A stretch of DNA of 64,000 nucleotides from Pseudomonas sp. FP453 (GCF_030687495.1 NZ_CP117435.1:5708501-5772500), one strand, 5' to 3'; shown: positions 8,178 to 19,318, numbered from the stretch's first letter. A program made the numbers and translations. The notes: generated from the letters alone by a model not told the origin.

Positions 8178-9377
8178 TTACGCCGCACTGAACAGCTTGT
8201 GCGGATCAATCACAAACTTCTTCGGCACGCCCGCGTCAAACTCACCGTAGCCACGTGGCGCTTGATCCAGGCTGATCACCTCCACGCCAACGATGTCGGC
8301 GATGTTGAGCCGGTCCCACATGATCGCCTGCATCAGTTGGCGGTTGTACTTCATCACCGGCGTCTGCCCGGTGTGGAAGCTGTGGGACTTGGCCCAGCCC
8401 AGACCGAAGCGAATGCTCAGGCTGCCCATCTTCGCGGCGGCATCCACGGCACCCGGGTCTTCGGTGACGTACAGGCCCGGGATACCAATCTTGCCCGCCA
8501 CGCGCACCACGCCCATCAGCGAGTTGAGCACGGTGGCCGGCGCTTCGGCCTTGACGCCGTCATGCCCGTGGCCACGCGCTTCGAAGCCCACGCAATCCAC
8601 CGCGCAGTCCACTTCCGGCTCGCCCAGCAGCGCGGCGATCTGTTCGTGCAGCGGGGTGTCGGTGGACAGGTCGGCAATCTCGAAACCCTGGGCCTTGGCG
8701 TGGGCCAGGCGGATCGGGTTGACGTCGCCGATAATCACCACGGCCGCACCCAACAGGCGCGCAGAGGCGGCAGCGGCCAGGCCGACCGGTCCCGCACCGG
8801 CAATGTAGACGGTACTGCCCGGGCCAACGCCGGCAGTTACGGCGCCGTGGTAGCCCGTTGGGAGAATGTCGGAGAGGCACGTCAGGTCACGGATTTTTTC
8901 CATGGCCTTGTCGCGGTCCGGCAGTTTCAGCAAGTTGAAATCGGCGTACGGCACCAGCACGTATTCGGCTTGGCCACCGGTCCAGTCGCCCATGTCCACG
9001 TAGCCGTAGGCACCGCCCGGGCGGGCCGGGTTGACGCTCAGGCACACGCCGGTGTGTTGTTCTTTGCAGGAGCGGCACAGACCGCAGGCAACGTTGAACG
9101 GTACCGAGACCAGATCGCCGATTTTCAGGTTTTCGACGCCGCTGCCCATCTCGATCACTTCGCCCGTGATCTCGTGACCGAGCACCAGGCCGACCTGCGC
9201 AGTGGTGCGGCCGCGCACCATGTGTTGGTCGGAGCCGCAGATATTGGTGGAGACCACGCGCAGGATGACGCCGTGCTCAATCTTCCTGCCACGGGGGTCC
9301 TGCATTTTGGGATAGTCGATTTTCTGTACTTCGACTTGGCCGTTGCCGAGATACACGACACCACGATTACCAGACAT
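8178..9377 (-). CDS. fdhA: Glutathione-independent formaldehyde dehydrogenase FdhA
   Basis: A 399-residue zinc-dependent medium-chain dehydrogenase of the P. putida formaldehyde dismutase/dehydrogenase type. The catalytic zinc region is TNICGSDQHMVRGR, with GHEITGEV nearby. The structural zinc cysteines are in ACGLCRSCKEQHTGVC, and the Rossmann fold carries VYIAGAGPVGLAAAASA (about residue 185). It oxidises formaldehyde to formate with NAD and no glutathione. It is the last gene of the glyA-soxBDAG-purU unit, where it detoxifies formaldehyde released during sarcosine demethylation. An AGGTGA ribosome site precedes the ATG at 9377. Confidence 0.93.
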   Translation of the reverse strand: MSGNRGVVYLGNGQVEVQKIDYPKMQDPRGRKIEHGVILRVVSTNICGSDQHMVRGRTTAQVGLVLGHEITGEVIEMGSGVENLKIGDLVSVPFNVACGLCRSCKEQHTGVCLSVNPARPGGAYGYVDMGDWTGGQAEYVLVPYADFNLLKLPDRDKAMEKIRDLTCLSDILPTGYHGAVTAGVGPGSTVYIAGAGPVGLAAAASARLLGAAVVIIGDVNPIRLAHAKAQGFEIADLSTDTPLHEQIAALLGEPEVDCAVDCVGFEARGHGHDGVKAEAPATVLNSLMGVVRVAGKIGIPGLYVTEDPGAVDAAAKMGSLSIRFGLGWAKSHSFHTGQTPVMKYNRQLMQAIMWDRLNIADIVGVEVISLDQAPRGYGEFDAGVPKKFVIDPHKLFSAA

Positions 9378-9482
9378 GCTTTCACCTCGCTGTTGTTTTT
9401 ATGGAACTGCGTTGCCCTTGGGTGGGCAGCGCGTTAAATGCTCGGGTACAGATGCTGTTTCTTGGGTTGTTTGTTGGGGCCT

Positions 9483-9550
9483 CATCGCAGGCAAGCCAGC
9501 TCCCACAGGCGTACGCATTCCAAATGTGGGAGCGGGCTTGCCCGCGATAG
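9483..9550. repeat. REP pair, tail-to-tail type
   Basis: The core ATCGCAGGCAAGCCAGCTCC and the diverged inverse TGTGGGAGCGGGCTTGCC face outward around a linker containing GCATTCCAAA. It lies between purU and fdhA inside the operon. Confidence 0.85.
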
Positions 9551-9556
9551 CGTCAG

Positions 9557-10414
9557 TCAGAGCACCACCGTCCGATTGGCGTTCAAGAAAACCCGCCGCT
9601 CAATGTGATACCCAACGGCCCGGGCCAACGTCAGCCCTTCAATATCGCGCCCCTTGGCAATCAAATCCTCGGGATAGTGACTGTGGTCCACCACCTCCAC
9701 GCCCTGGGCGATGATCGGGCCTTCGTCCAGATCGTTGTTGATGTAGTGCGCCGTCGCGCCGACCAGTTTCACACCCTTGTTGTACGCCTGATGATAGGGC
9801 TTGGCGCCCTTGAACCCTGGCAACAACGAGTGGTGGATATTGATCGCCTTGCCATCCAGCTTGCGGCACAGCTCCGGCGACAGCACTTGCATGTAGCGCG
9901 CAAGAATCACCAGTTCCGCACCGGTGTCTTCCACCACCTGCCACACCTGACGTTCCTGCGATGGCTTGTCGTTGGGGTCGAGGGGGAAATGGTAGTAGGG
10001 AATCTGGTGCCAGTCGGCCAACGGCTTCAGATCGGGGTGGTTGGACACCACTGCGACCACGTCCATCGACAGTTGGCCGATGCGCTGGCGGTACAACAGG
10101 TCGTTGAGGCAGTGATCGGCCTTGGAGACCATGATCACCACTTTTGGCCGGTAGTTCGGCGCCGTTAGCTCGAAGATCATGCCGAAGGCTTCACCGCGCG
10201 TGGCCAGGCCGTCGCGGAAACCTTGTTCGTCAAAACCGTCCGGCTGGCGGAACTCCACGCGGATGAAGAACCGGCCCGAAAGCCGGTCATCGAACGAATG
10301 GTGCTCAGTGACGTAGCAACCCTGCTCGAACAGGTAGCGGGTGACCGCGTCCACCGTGCCGAGCACGCTGGGGCAGTCGGCGGTCAAAATCCATGTATCA
10401 GGGGCGCGGCTCAT
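9557..10414 (-). CDS. purU: Formyltetrahydrofolate deformylase PurU
   Basis: A 285-residue hydrolase that converts 10-formyltetrahydrofolate to formate and tetrahydrofolate. The N-terminal ACT domain (about 1-85) begins RAPDTWILTADCPSVLGTVD. The C-terminal formyltransferase fold carries NIHHSLLPGFKGAKPYHQAY and GATAHYINNDLDEGPII, which include the catalytic His and Asp of the family. The ATG at 10414 is chosen over an upstream in-frame start at 10438 because GAGGA lies 8 bases ahead of it and the length matches the family. In this operon it frees one-carbon units and folate during sarcosine oxidation; it is the second, sox-linked purU copy in many Pseudomonas. Confidence 0.92.
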   Translation of the reverse strand: MSRAPDTWILTADCPSVLGTVDAVTRYLFEQGCYVTEHHSFDDRLSGRFFIRVEFRQPDGFDEQGFRDGLATRGEAFGMIFELTAPNYRPKVVIMVSKADHCLNDLLYRQRIGQLSMDVVAVVSNHPDLKPLADWHQIPYYHFPLDPNDKPSQERQVWQVVEDTGAELVILARYMQVLSPELCRKLDGKAINIHHSLLPGFKGAKPYHQAYNKGVKLVGATAHYINNDLDEGPIIAQGVEVVDHSHYPEDLIAKGRDIEGLTLARAVGYHIERRVFLNANRTVVL

Positions 10415-10424
10415 AAGGTATTCC

Positions 10425-11057
10425 TCAGGCTTGGACACTCAGGCCGAACTCGGCGGACGCGTCCTGCAACCACAACCACCAGTAGTCCGAGAAGCTACGG
10501 CGAATCAACAGTTCCCAGGTGTCTTCGGCCGTGTGGCGGATCACCAGTTGCGACTTGGCGAACACCGTGCCCACGGCCTTGCCCACCGGAAAGTTGTCGG
10601 GGTGCACGTCGTAGCTGGTGGACTTCATCAGCACATCGCGTACGTTCGGGCCGCTCAGTTCAAGGATCTGCTGGCCGCCGCTGACGTTGACGATCTGGAT
10701 ATGCAACTCACCCAGGGCGTCACGCAGCTTTTGTTCGGCGGCGAATTCTTCACCGCTGGGCACGATGAGCAACCACTCATCCGGGCCGAGCCATTGCAGG
10801 CTGGTGTCGCCCTTGACGATCACGGTCAACGCGCTTGGCAGTTCGATGCCCAGTGCCTTGTGCACACCGGCGGCAAAGGCCGCGTCATGGCCATCACCAC
10901 GAATGGTCAGGTGGCCCAGGAGTTTCTTTTCGCGCACGGTCACGCCGGCGTTCTTGCGGCCCTTGCCGACCAGGCTGGCGAGGTCGGCATGGTGCAGCGA
11001 CGACTCGGCCTTGGCCCCGGTGGTTGGGCGTTGTTGGTAAACATTGGCTGCTGTCAT
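10425..11057 (-). CDS. soxG: Sarcosine oxidase gamma subunit SoxG
   Basis: A 210-residue subunit of heterotetrameric sarcosine oxidase. The pattern LLGHLTIRGDGHD, WLGPDEWLLIVPSG and VNVSGGQQILELSGPNVRDV resembles a folate-binding GcvT-like fold, as known for SoxG. It lies 125 bp downstream of soxA with a REP pair in the gap and 11 bp ahead of purU. Together with SoxA, SoxB and SoxD it oxidises sarcosine to glycine and formaldehyde (or methylene-tetrahydrofolate). Confidence 0.92.
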   Translation of the reverse strand: MTAANVYQQRPTTGAKAESSLHHADLASLVGKGRKNAGVTVREKKLLGHLTIRGDGHDAAFAAGVHKALGIELPSALTVIVKGDTSLQWLGPDEWLLIVPSGEEFAAEQKLRDALGELHIQIVNVSGGQQILELSGPNVRDVLMKSTSYDVHPDNFPVGKAVGTVFAKSQLVIRHTAEDTWELLIRRSFSDYWWLWLQDASAEFGLSVQA

Positions 11058-11096
11058 AAAGCACCTGTTCTGAATGCTGTGGTGTCTGTTCTGGCC

Positions 11097-11170
11097 TCAT
11101 CGCGGGCAAGCCCGGCTCCCACAAGGGAATGCATTCCAAGTGTGGGAGCTGGCTTGCCTGCGATGCAGGC
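11097..11170. repeat. REP pair, tail-to-tail type
   Basis: ATCGCGGGCAAGCCCGGCTC and TGTGGGAGCTGGCTTGCC face outward around the linker GGGAATGCATTCCAAG. It lies in the soxA-soxG gap. Confidence 0.85.
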
Positions 11171-11181
11171 GACTCGGTCCA

Positions 11182-14100
11182 TCAGATGTTCTGGCGATCG
11201 CCTTTCGGGTCAAAGAACACCGAAGACACAATCTCCGCCTCGATCACGCTGCCATCCGCCTGCGGTGAGAACACCCGCTCGCCAATGCGCTTCAAGCCGC
11301 CCTTCACCACGCCCATCGCGAACGAATAGCCGAGGGAGTTGTGGGCATAACTTGAGGTCACGTGACCGACCATCTTCATCGGGATCGACTGCTTCGGATC
11401 GAACACCAACTGCGCGCCTTCCGGCAGCCACACTTTCGGATCCACCGGCTTCAAGCCCACCAGTTGCTTGCGCTCTTCACGCACGCAGTCTTCACGGTTC
11501 ATGCCGCGCCAGCCGATCCACGAGAACGGCTTGGTACGCCCCACGCACCACCCCATGTTCAGGTCGTCCGGAGTCATCGAGCCGTCGGTGTCCTGGCCGA
11601 CGATGATGAAGCCCTTCTCGGCCCGCAATACGTGCATGGTTTCGGTGCCGTACGGGGTCAGGTTGTACTTCTTGCCGGCGTCGACGATTTTTTCCAGCAC
11701 GCCCATGGCGTAGTCGGCCTGCACGTTGACTTCGTACGACAGCTCACCGGTAAACGAGATCCGGAACACCCGCGCCGGCACGCCACCCACCAGGCCTTCT
11801 TTCCAGGTCATGAACGGGAAGCCGTCCTTGTCCAGGTCGATGTCGGTGACTTCGGCCAGCAGCTTGCGGCTATTGGGGCCGGACAGGGTCATGGTGGCCC
11901 AGTGGTCGGTGACCGAGGTGAAGTACACCTTGAGGTCTGGCCACTCGGTCTGTTGATAGATTTCCAGCCACTGCAGTACGCGGGCCGCGCCGCCGGTGGT
12001 GGTGGTCATCAGGAAGTGGTTGTCGGCGAGGCAGGCGGTGACGCCGTCATCGAAGACCATGCCGTCTTCCTTGCACATCAGGCCGTAGCGCGCCTTGCCC
12101 ACGTCGAGCTTGGTCCAGGCGTTGGTGTAGATGCGGTTGAGGAACTCGCGGGCATCCGGGCCCTGGATGTCGATCTTGCCGAGGGTGGACGCATCCAGCA
12201 GACCAACGCTGTCGCGCACGGCCAGGCATTCGCGTTTCACCGCAGCGTGCAGGTCTTCACCGTTGCGCGGGAAGTACCACGGGCGTTTCCACTGGCCGAC
12301 GTCTTCAAACTCGGCGCCGTTCTTCACGTGCCAGGCTTGCAGGGCGGTGTAACGGACGGGTTCGAAGATGTGCCCACAGTGACGACCGGCTACCGCGCCA
12401 AACGTCACCGGCGTGTAGTTCGGGCGGAACATGGTGGTGCCCATCTGCGGGATGGCCACGTTCAACGAACGCGCAGCAATCGCCAGGCCGTTGACGTTGC
12501 CCAGCTTGCCCTGGTCGGTACCAAAGCCCAGCGCGGTGTAGCGCTTGACGTGCTCCACCGACTCGAAACCTTCGCGGGTCGCCAGTTCGATGGCGGCGGC
12601 GGTCACGTCGTTTTGCAGGTCGACGAATTGCTTCGGTGCCCGTGCGGTTGGTTTGTCGTGGGGCACTTGGTAGATCGCCAGGGTCGGCTCTTCCAAGCGG
12701 CTCAGGGCTTTTGGCAAGGTGCCTTCGACCGGCGCAAAACCAGCTTCGCTGGCTGCGCGCACGCCGCCTTCAAAACCATCGGCCAGGGAATCACCGAGAC
12801 CGTAGACGCCGTTGATACCACCGACACACACGCGTTTCTGCGGTGCCTCGCCCGGTACAAAACCGAGGATGTCTTCACGCCAGGTCGGCTTGCCGCCCAG
12901 GTGCGAAGCCAAGTGGACCACCGGGCTGTAGCCGCCGGAGCTGGCTACCAGGTCGCAGTCCAGCCACTCGCCGGGGCTGGTGACTTTGTGGGCCTTGACG
13001 TCAATCGCAGCGACGCGAGCAGCGGTCACGCGCTTGGTGCCACGGGCTTCGACCACGGCGCTGCCGGTGAGGATGCGAATACCTTTGGCGCGGGCTTCTT
13101 CAACCAATGCGCCGCGTGGGTTGTGACGCACATCGGCCACGGCGACCACTTGCAGGCCGGCGTCGAGCCAATCCAGCGCAACACGGTAGGCATGGTCGTT
13201 GTTGGTCGACAGCACCAGCTTCTTGCCCGGTGCCACGCCGTAGCGACGCACGTAGGTCGAAACCGCGCCGGCCAGCATGTTGCCCGGCACGTCGTTGTTG
13301 CCGTACACCAGTGGACGTTCGCACGCACCCGTCGCCAGCACCACACGCTTGGCGCGAACACGGTGGATACGCTGGCGCACCACACCAATCGGCGCACGGT
13401 CACCGAGGTGGTCGGTGAGGCGTTCGTGGATGGTCAGGAAGTTATGGTCGTGGTAGCCGTTGACGGTGGCGCGGGGCAGCAGCACCACGTCGGGCAGGGC
13501 TTTCAATTCAGCAATGACGCTGGCGACCCACTCAGTGGCCGGCTTGCCGTCGAGGCTTTCACGGGAATCCAGCAGCGAGCCGCCGAACTCTTCCTGCTCG
13601 TCGGCGATGATCACGCGGGCACCGCTACGTGCAGCCGCCAGGGCAGCCGCCAAACCTGCAGGGCCTGCGCCGACCACCAGCACGTCGCAGTGACGGTTGA
13701 AGTTGTCGTAGGTGTCCGGGTCGTTCTCGGTCGGCGAGCGGCCAAGGCCGGCAGCCTTGCGGATGTACTTCTCGTACGTCATCCAGAACGATTGCGGGTA
13801 CATGAAGGTTTTGTAGTAGAAACCCGGCGGCATCAGCTTGCCGCCGACCTTGCCAAGAATGCCCATCACGTCGGTGTTGACGTTCGGCCAGCCGTTGGTG
13901 CTGGTGGCGACCAGGCCCTGGTACAGCGCCTGTTGCGTGGCGCGCACGTTGGGGATCTGGGTGGCTTCGGTGGCGCCGATCTGCAGCACCGCGTTCGGCT
14001 CTTCGGCGCCGGCGGCAAAGATGCCGCGCGGGCGCGAATACTTGAAGCTGCGGCCGATGATATCGACGCCGTTGGCCAGCAGGGCTGCGGCGAGGGTGTC

Positions 14101-14199
14101 GCCTTCAAAGCCCTTGTAGGTCTGGCCGTTGAAGGTAAACGTCAGGACTTTGTTACGGTCGATCCGGCCACCGTTGGACAGGCGATTGGTCTGGCTCAT
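11182..14199 (-). CDS. soxA: Sarcosine oxidase alpha subunit SoxA
   Basis: A 1005-residue subunit of normal length. The N-terminal segment (about 1-100) contains FKYSRPRGIFAAGAEEPNA, the ferredoxin-like region of the family. The dinucleotide-binding motif VLVVGAGPAGLAAALAAARS is at about residue 173. The C-terminal half is a GcvT-type aminomethyltransferase domain (DARKLL... region, GTETMHVLRAEKGFIIVGQD near residue 890) that binds tetrahydrofolate and captures the methyl carbon. The start overlaps the soxD stop by 4 bp (ATGA). Known alpha subunits bind NAD; electrons pass to FAD/FMN on SoxB. Confidence 0.95.
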   Translation of the reverse strand: MSQTNRLSNGGRIDRNKVLTFTFNGQTYKGFEGDTLAAALLANGVDIIGRSFKYSRPRGIFAAGAEEPNAVLQIGATEATQIPNVRATQQALYQGLVATSTNGWPNVNTDVMGILGKVGGKLMPPGFYYKTFMYPQSFWMTYEKYIRKAAGLGRSPTENDPDTYDNFNRHCDVLVVGAGPAGLAAALAAARSGARVIIADEQEEFGGSLLDSRESLDGKPATEWVASVIAELKALPDVVLLPRATVNGYHDHNFLTIHERLTDHLGDRAPIGVVRQRIHRVRAKRVVLATGACERPLVYGNNDVPGNMLAGAVSTYVRRYGVAPGKKLVLSTNNDHAYRVALDWLDAGLQVVAVADVRHNPRGALVEEARAKGIRILTGSAVVEARGTKRVTAARVAAIDVKAHKVTSPGEWLDCDLVASSGGYSPVVHLASHLGGKPTWREDILGFVPGEAPQKRVCVGGINGVYGLGDSLADGFEGGVRAASEAGFAPVEGTLPKALSRLEEPTLAIYQVPHDKPTARAPKQFVDLQNDVTAAAIELATREGFESVEHVKRYTALGFGTDQGKLGNVNGLAIAARSLNVAIPQMGTTMFRPNYTPVTFGAVAGRHCGHIFEPVRYTALQAWHVKNGAEFEDVGQWKRPWYFPRNGEDLHAAVKRECLAVRDSVGLLDASTLGKIDIQGPDAREFLNRIYTNAWTKLDVGKARYGLMCKEDGMVFDDGVTACLADNHFLMTTTTGGAARVLQWLEIYQQTEWPDLKVYFTSVTDHWATMTLSGPNSRKLLAEVTDIDLDKDGFPFMTWKEGLVGGVPARVFRISFTGELSYEVNVQADYAMGVLEKIVDAGKKYNLTPYGTETMHVLRAEKGFIIVGQDTDGSMTPDDLNMGWCVGRTKPFSWIGWRGMNREDCVREERKQLVGLKPVDPKVWLPEGAQLVFDPKQSIPMKMVGHVTSSYAHNSLGYSFAMGVVKGGLKRIGERVFSPQADGSVIEAEIVSSVFFDPKGDRQNI

Positions 14200-14498
14200 A
14201 CCTTCTCTCCAGAGGCCTTGGCGGTGAATTGTGGCTTCTCACCGATCTTGTAGGTTTCAAGAATTTCGTAGGTCAGGGTGTCGCGGGTCGCGTTGAAGTA
14301 CTGGCGGCAACCGGCGGCGTGAATCCACAGTTCGTGGTGCAGGCCGCGCGGGTTGTCGCGGAAGAACATGTAGTCGCCCCACTGTTCATCGGTGCAGGTA
14401 TTCGGGTCCAGCGGGCGCGGGATGTGCGCTTGGCCGGACGCGTGGAATTCCTCTTCGGAGCGCAGTTCGCCACAGTGAGGACAGAAGATATGCAACAT
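14196..14498 (-). CDS. soxD: Sarcosine oxidase delta subunit SoxD
   Basis: A 100-residue zinc-binding subunit. The N-terminal MLHIFCPHCGELRSEEEF supplies two cysteines and a histidine, and HAAGCRQYFNATRDT supplies the other ligands, as in solved heterotetrameric sarcosine oxidases. It lies 15 bp after soxB and overlaps soxA by 4 bp, so it is clearly part of the soxBDAG operon. Length is typical. Confidence 0.94.
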   Translation of the reverse strand: MLHIFCPHCGELRSEEEFHASGQAHIPRPLDPNTCTDEQWGDYMFFRDNPRGLHHELWIHAAGCRQYFNATRDTLTYEILETYKIGEKPQFTAKASGEKV

Positions 14499-14513
14499 AG
14501 GAAATTTCTCCTG

Positions 14514-15764
14514 TTAGTGGGCGACGGCCGCAGCGCCGTGTTCGTCGATCAACGCACCGTTGTGGAAACGGTCGATGGAGAAAGGTGCGGCCAACGGGTG
14601 CATTTCACCCTTGGCCAGGCTGGCGGCAAACACGTTGCCTGAGCCCGGGGTGGCCTTGAAGCCACCGGTACCCCAACCGCAGTTGAAGAACATGTTCGGT
14701 ACCGGGGTCTTGGAGATGATCGGGCACGCGTCCGGCGTGGTGTCGACGATGCCGCCCCACTGCCGGTTCATGCGCACGCGGGACAGCACCGGGAACATCT
14801 CGACGATGGCCTGGATGGTGTGTTCGATCACCGGGTACGAACCACGCTGGCCGTAGCCGTTGTAGCCGTCGATACCGGCGCCGATCACCAGGTCGCCCTT
14901 GTCGGACTGGCTGATGTAACCGTGTACGGCGTTGGACATGATTACGCTGTCGATAATCGGCTTGATCGGCTCCGACACCAACGCTTGCAGCGGGTGGGAT
15001 TCGATCGGCAGGCGGAAGCCCGCCAGCGAGGCCATGTGCCCGGAGTTACCGGCGGTGACCACACCGACGCGCTTGGCGCCGATAAAGCCCTTGTTGGTTT
15101 CCACGCCGATGCACACACCGTTTTCCTTGCGGAAGCCGATCACTTCGGTCTGCTGGATCAAGTCCACGCCGAGGGCGTCGGCAGCACGGGCAAAGCCCCA
15201 CGCCACGGCATCGTGACGGGCCACGCCGCCGCGGCGTTGCACGGTGGCGCCGAGCACTGGGTAGCGGGTGTTTTTCGAGCAATCCAGGTACGGGATCTCG
15301 TCCGCCACCTGCTTGGCGTTGAGCAGCTCACCGTCCACGCCGTTGAGGCGGTTGGCACTCACGCGGCGCTCGGAATCACGGATGTCTTGCAGGGTGTGGC
15401 ACAGGTTGTACACGCCACGCTGGGAGAACATCACGTTGTAGTTCAGGTCCTGGGACAGGCCTTCCCACAGTTTCATCGCGTGTTCGTACAGGTGCGCCGA
15501 CTCGTCCCACAGGTAGTTGGAACGCACGATGGTGGTGTTGCGCGCGGTGTTACCGCCGCCCAGCCAGCCTTTCTCGACCACGGCCACGTTGGTGATGCCG
15601 TGCTCCTTGGCCAGGTAGTAGGCGGTCGCCAGACCATGCCCGCCGCCGCCGACGATGACCACGTCGTAGACCTTCTTGGGGGTCGGCGTGCGCCACATCT
15701 TCTGCCAGTTTTCGTGGTGGCTGAGGGAGTGCTTGAAGAGGCCGAAGCCCGAGTAGCGTTGCAT
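14514..15764 (-). CDS. soxB: Sarcosine oxidase beta subunit SoxB
   Basis: A 416-residue FAD-dependent subunit of the DadA/glycine oxidase fold. The FAD-binding motif [18 protein letters not shown] starts near residue 36, and [20 protein letters not shown] follows. The C-terminal part contains [16 protein letters not shown]. This subunit carries the active site for sarcosine and, in known enzymes, a covalent FMN. The frame extends further upstream, but the ATG at 15764 has GGAG at 8-base spacing and gives the family length; another ATG at 15770 is too close to that site. Confidence 0.94.
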   Translation of the reverse strand: MQRYSGFGLFKHSLSHHENWQKMWRTPTPKKVYDVVIVGGGGHGLATAYYLAKEHGITNVAVVEKGWLGGGNTARNTTIVRSNYLWDESAHLYEHAMKLWEGLSQDLNYNVMFSQRGVYNLCHTLQDIRDSERRVSANRLNGVDGELLNAKQVADEIPYLDCSKNTRYPVLGATVQRRGGVARHDAVAWGFARAADALGVDLIQQTEVIGFRKENGVCIGVETNKGFIGAKRVGVVTAGNSGHMASLAGFRLPIESHPLQALVSEPIKPIIDSVIMSNAVHGYISQSDKGDLVIGAGIDGYNGYGQRGSYPVIEHTIQAIVEMFPVLSRVRMNRQWGGIVDTTPDACPIISKTPVPNMFFNCGWGTGGFKATPGSGNVFAASLAKGEMHPLAAPFSIDRFHNGALIDEHGAAAVAH

Positions 15765-15786
15765 AGTCATTACTCCAAAACCGCGC

Positions 15787-17040
<1,254 letters not shown>

Positions 17041-17200
17041 CGCGTCTCTCCCAGCCTTTCGTATTGTTGAGGCCCGGTGCAGGGCCCTTTGATGCGATGG
17101 TAGGGCTGGCGCTGGTAGATCAAATGCCTACGCACGCCACGCAAAGGTGCGTTTACGACATGGCGCGAACAACACCGAAACAAATGTGGGAATGGGCTCT

Positions 17201-17288
17201 TGTGGGAGCTGGCTTGCCTGCGATGGCATCACCACTGTTTTGCTGATAGACCGAGGTGTCTGCATCGCAGGCAAGCCAGCTCCCACAG
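17201..17288. repeat. REP pair, head-to-head type
   Basis: TGTGGGAGCTGGCTTGCCTG and its exact inverse enclose about 40 bp, between glyA and the TraX-like gene. A partial extra core (TGTGGGAATGGGCT) starts near 17185. Confidence 0.88.
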
Positions 17289-17291
17289 GGG

Positions 17292-18014
17292 TTAGGCGAT
17301 GATCTGACGGACGAATAGCAACAGCAGGAAATGCAAGGGATACAGGGCATAGGCCCAACGCCGCATCGCCGGTGGCGAGACGTACTTGGCACGTCGCAAC
17401 AAGAACAGCCCCGCCAATGGCGCAATCAGGCATGCCGCCAACCCCAACCTCGCCACCAGCGTGTCGCTATCGAGCAAAACCTGCCATTGATTGGCGGCCA
17501 CGCAAACCAACCCCGGCAATACGCTGAAATACCAAGGACGGCTGAACACCAGCAGCATCGCCAACGGCAACAACACACCAAAAAAACCGAACATCAGGTG
17601 CGCAGAAAAAATGCCCGCTATCGTGACGGCAATCAGCGCCAATCCTCGATCAAAAAGCGCCTTCTGCTGCCATCCTCGCGCAACCAGCAAACCCAACGCC
17701 AAGGTCGGCAATACGTTCAACGTATCGGCATCGTCGATGAACATGCGATACGGCACTTCGCTGATCACACTGAACAGCAGCAGCCAGCCCAGATAACGAC
17801 CGCTGACGGGCGCGCCTTGCACCCGGTGCAGGTTCGCCGCAATCGCCAGGCAAAACCACGGGAACGCCAGGCGCCCCGGCACATACAAGCCATCCAGGCT
17901 CAAGCCGACGTACCGCAGGTGATCGAGCACCATGCACAGCAGCGCCAGCCATTTGAGCAAGTCCAAAGCGCCATCTCGGACAGGTCCGACAGGCAAGGTG
18001 TGAGTGCCGTGCAT
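17292..18014 (-). CDS. TraX-like integral membrane protein
   Basis: A 240-residue polytopic membrane protein with about seven hydrophobic segments. The LDLLKWLALLCMVLDHLRYV stretch near the start and LFSVISEVPYRMFID are characteristic of the TraX family. In conjugative plasmids TraX acetylates pilin; chromosomal versions are uncharacterised. The ATG at 18014 is preferred over one at 18035 because GGGGAA lies just before it. It is divergent from ltaE, with about 90 bp between the starts. A TraX-like gene next to ltaE is also found in P. aeruginosa, as far as I recall. Confidence 0.8.
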   Translation of the reverse strand: MHGTHTLPVGPVRDGALDLLKWLALLCMVLDHLRYVGLSLDGLYVPGRLAFPWFCLAIAANLHRVQGAPVSGRYLGWLLLFSVISEVPYRMFIDDADTLNVLPTLALGLLVARGWQQKALFDRGLALIAVTIAGIFSAHLMFGFFGVLLPLAMLLVFSRPWYFSVLPGLVCVAANQWQVLLDSDTLVARLGLAACLIAPLAGLFLLRRAKYVSPPAMRRWAYALYPLHFLLLLFVRQIIA

Positions 18015-18104
18015 AATTCCCCAACGACTTTGCATTTACAGTGCGTGCGCACCCGCGACAATCTTGGTTACAGTGCGCACCAACATCGACCACAGGAATG
18101 GGCC

Positions 18105-19145
18105 ATGACCGACAAGAGCCAACAATTTGCCAGTGACAACTATTCCGGCATCTGCCCGGAAGCCTGGGCCGCCATGGAACAAGCCAACCAGGGCCATCAA
18201 CGTGCCTACGGCGATGATGAATGGACCCACCGCGCCGCCGACGGTTTCCGCAACCTGTTCGAAACCGATTGCGAAGTGTTCTTCGCCTTCAACGGCACCG
18301 CGGCCAACTCCCTGGCGCTGTCCTCGCTGTGCCAGAGCTACCATAGCGTGATTTGCTCGGAAACGGCCCACGTCGAAACCGACGAATGCGGCGCGCCGGA
18401 GTTTTTCTCCAACGGCTCCAAGCTGCTCACCGCCCGCACCGAAAACGGCAAGCTGACCCCGGAGTCGATCCGCGAGATCGCGCTCAAGCGTCAGGACATC
18501 CACTACCCCAAACCCCGCGTAGTCACCCTGACCCAGGCCACCGAAGTCGGCAGCGTGTACACCCCGGAAGAAATCCGCGCCATCAGCGCCACCTGCAAGG
18601 AACTGGGCCTGAACCTGCACATGGACGGCGCGCGCTTCTCCAACGCCTGCGCATTCCTCGGCTGCTCACCCGCCGACCTGACCTGGAAAGCCGGCGTGGA
18701 CGTGCTGTGCTTTGGCGGCACCAAGAACGGCATGGCCGTGGGTGAGGCGATCCTGTTCTTCAACCACAAGCTGGCCGAAGACTTCGACTACCGCTGCAAA
18801 CAGGCCGGCCAACTGGCGTCGAAAATGCGCTTTTTGTCTGCCCCGTGGGTGGGCCTGCTGGAAAACGACGCCTGGCTCAAACACGCACGCCACGCCAACC
18901 ATTGCGCGCAATTGCTGAGCAGCCTGGTGGCGGACATTCCGGGCGTGGAGCTGATGTTCCCGGTGCAGGCCAACGGCGTGTTCCTGCAACTCTCGGAACC
19001 GGCTATCGCTGCGTTGACGGCCAAGGGCTGGCGCTTCTACACCTTCATCGGCAAAGGCGGCGCGCGCTTCATGTGTGCGTGGGATACCGAGGAAGAGCGC
19101 GTAAGAGAATTGGCAGCGGATATTCGCGAAGTAATGGGCGCCTGA
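18105..19145 (+). CDS. ltaE: Low-specificity L-threonine aldolase
   Basis: A 346-residue PLP enzyme that cleaves L-threonine and L-allo-threonine to glycine and acetaldehyde. The N-terminal motif DNYSGICPEAWAAMEQANQG binds PLP and substrate. The PLP lysine is in VLCFGGTKNGMAVGEA, and HMDGARFSNA supplies the Asp/Arg pair. The length equals the characterised Pseudomonas enzyme. The ATG at 18105 follows AGGAA. Placed between the sox operon and gbcAB, it adds another source of glycine. Confidence 0.92.
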   Translation: MTDKSQQFASDNYSGICPEAWAAMEQANQGHQRAYGDDEWTHRAADGFRNLFETDCEVFFAFNGTAANSLALSSLCQSYHSVICSETAHVETDECGAPEFFSNGSKLLTARTENGKLTPESIREIALKRQDIHYPKPRVVTLTQATEVGSVYTPEEIRAISATCKELGLNLHMDGARFSNACAFLGCSPADLTWKAGVDVLCFGGTKNGMAVGEAILFFNHKLAEDFDYRCKQAGQLASKMRFLSAPWVGLLENDAWLKHARHANHCAQLLSSLVADIPGVELMFPVQANGVFLQLSEPAIAALTAKGWRFYTFIGKGGARFMCAWDTEEERVRELAADIREVMGA

Positions 19146-19236
19146 TACTGGCGCAATGCCGAGTCTGTTATTTGATATTTCTGACAGCAGCGCACTGCAT
19201 TTTCATTGACTAGCCTCTTGGAACCCGCAAGGAAAA

Positions 19237-19252
19237 GGCCGCTGCAGCGGCC
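19237..19252. other. Perfect 16-bp palindrome downstream of ltaE
   Basis: GGCCGCTGCAGCGGCC lies about 90 bp after the ltaE stop, flanked by AAAA and ACCTT. It could fold as a hairpin, but there is no T-run, so it is at best a weak terminator of ltaE or an RNA-stabilising stem. Confidence 0.55.
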
Positions 19253-19318
19253 ACCTTCCGGGCCCAACTGCCTGCCGAATCATCGGCCGGAAACGGAAAT
19301 CCAGCAGAGAGCTAAACC

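Noticed and set aside
11362..14253. 963-residue open frame opposite soxA
   Set aside because: Shadow of soxA on the other strand; same reason as above.
17331..18104. Longer ltaE frame starting far upstream
   Set aside because: The extension overlaps the opposite-strand TraX-like gene, and the ATG at 18105 has an AGGAA site and gives the family length.
19237..19252. Palindrome after ltaE as a rho-independent terminator
   Set aside because: No T-run follows the stem, so it is only listed as a palindrome.
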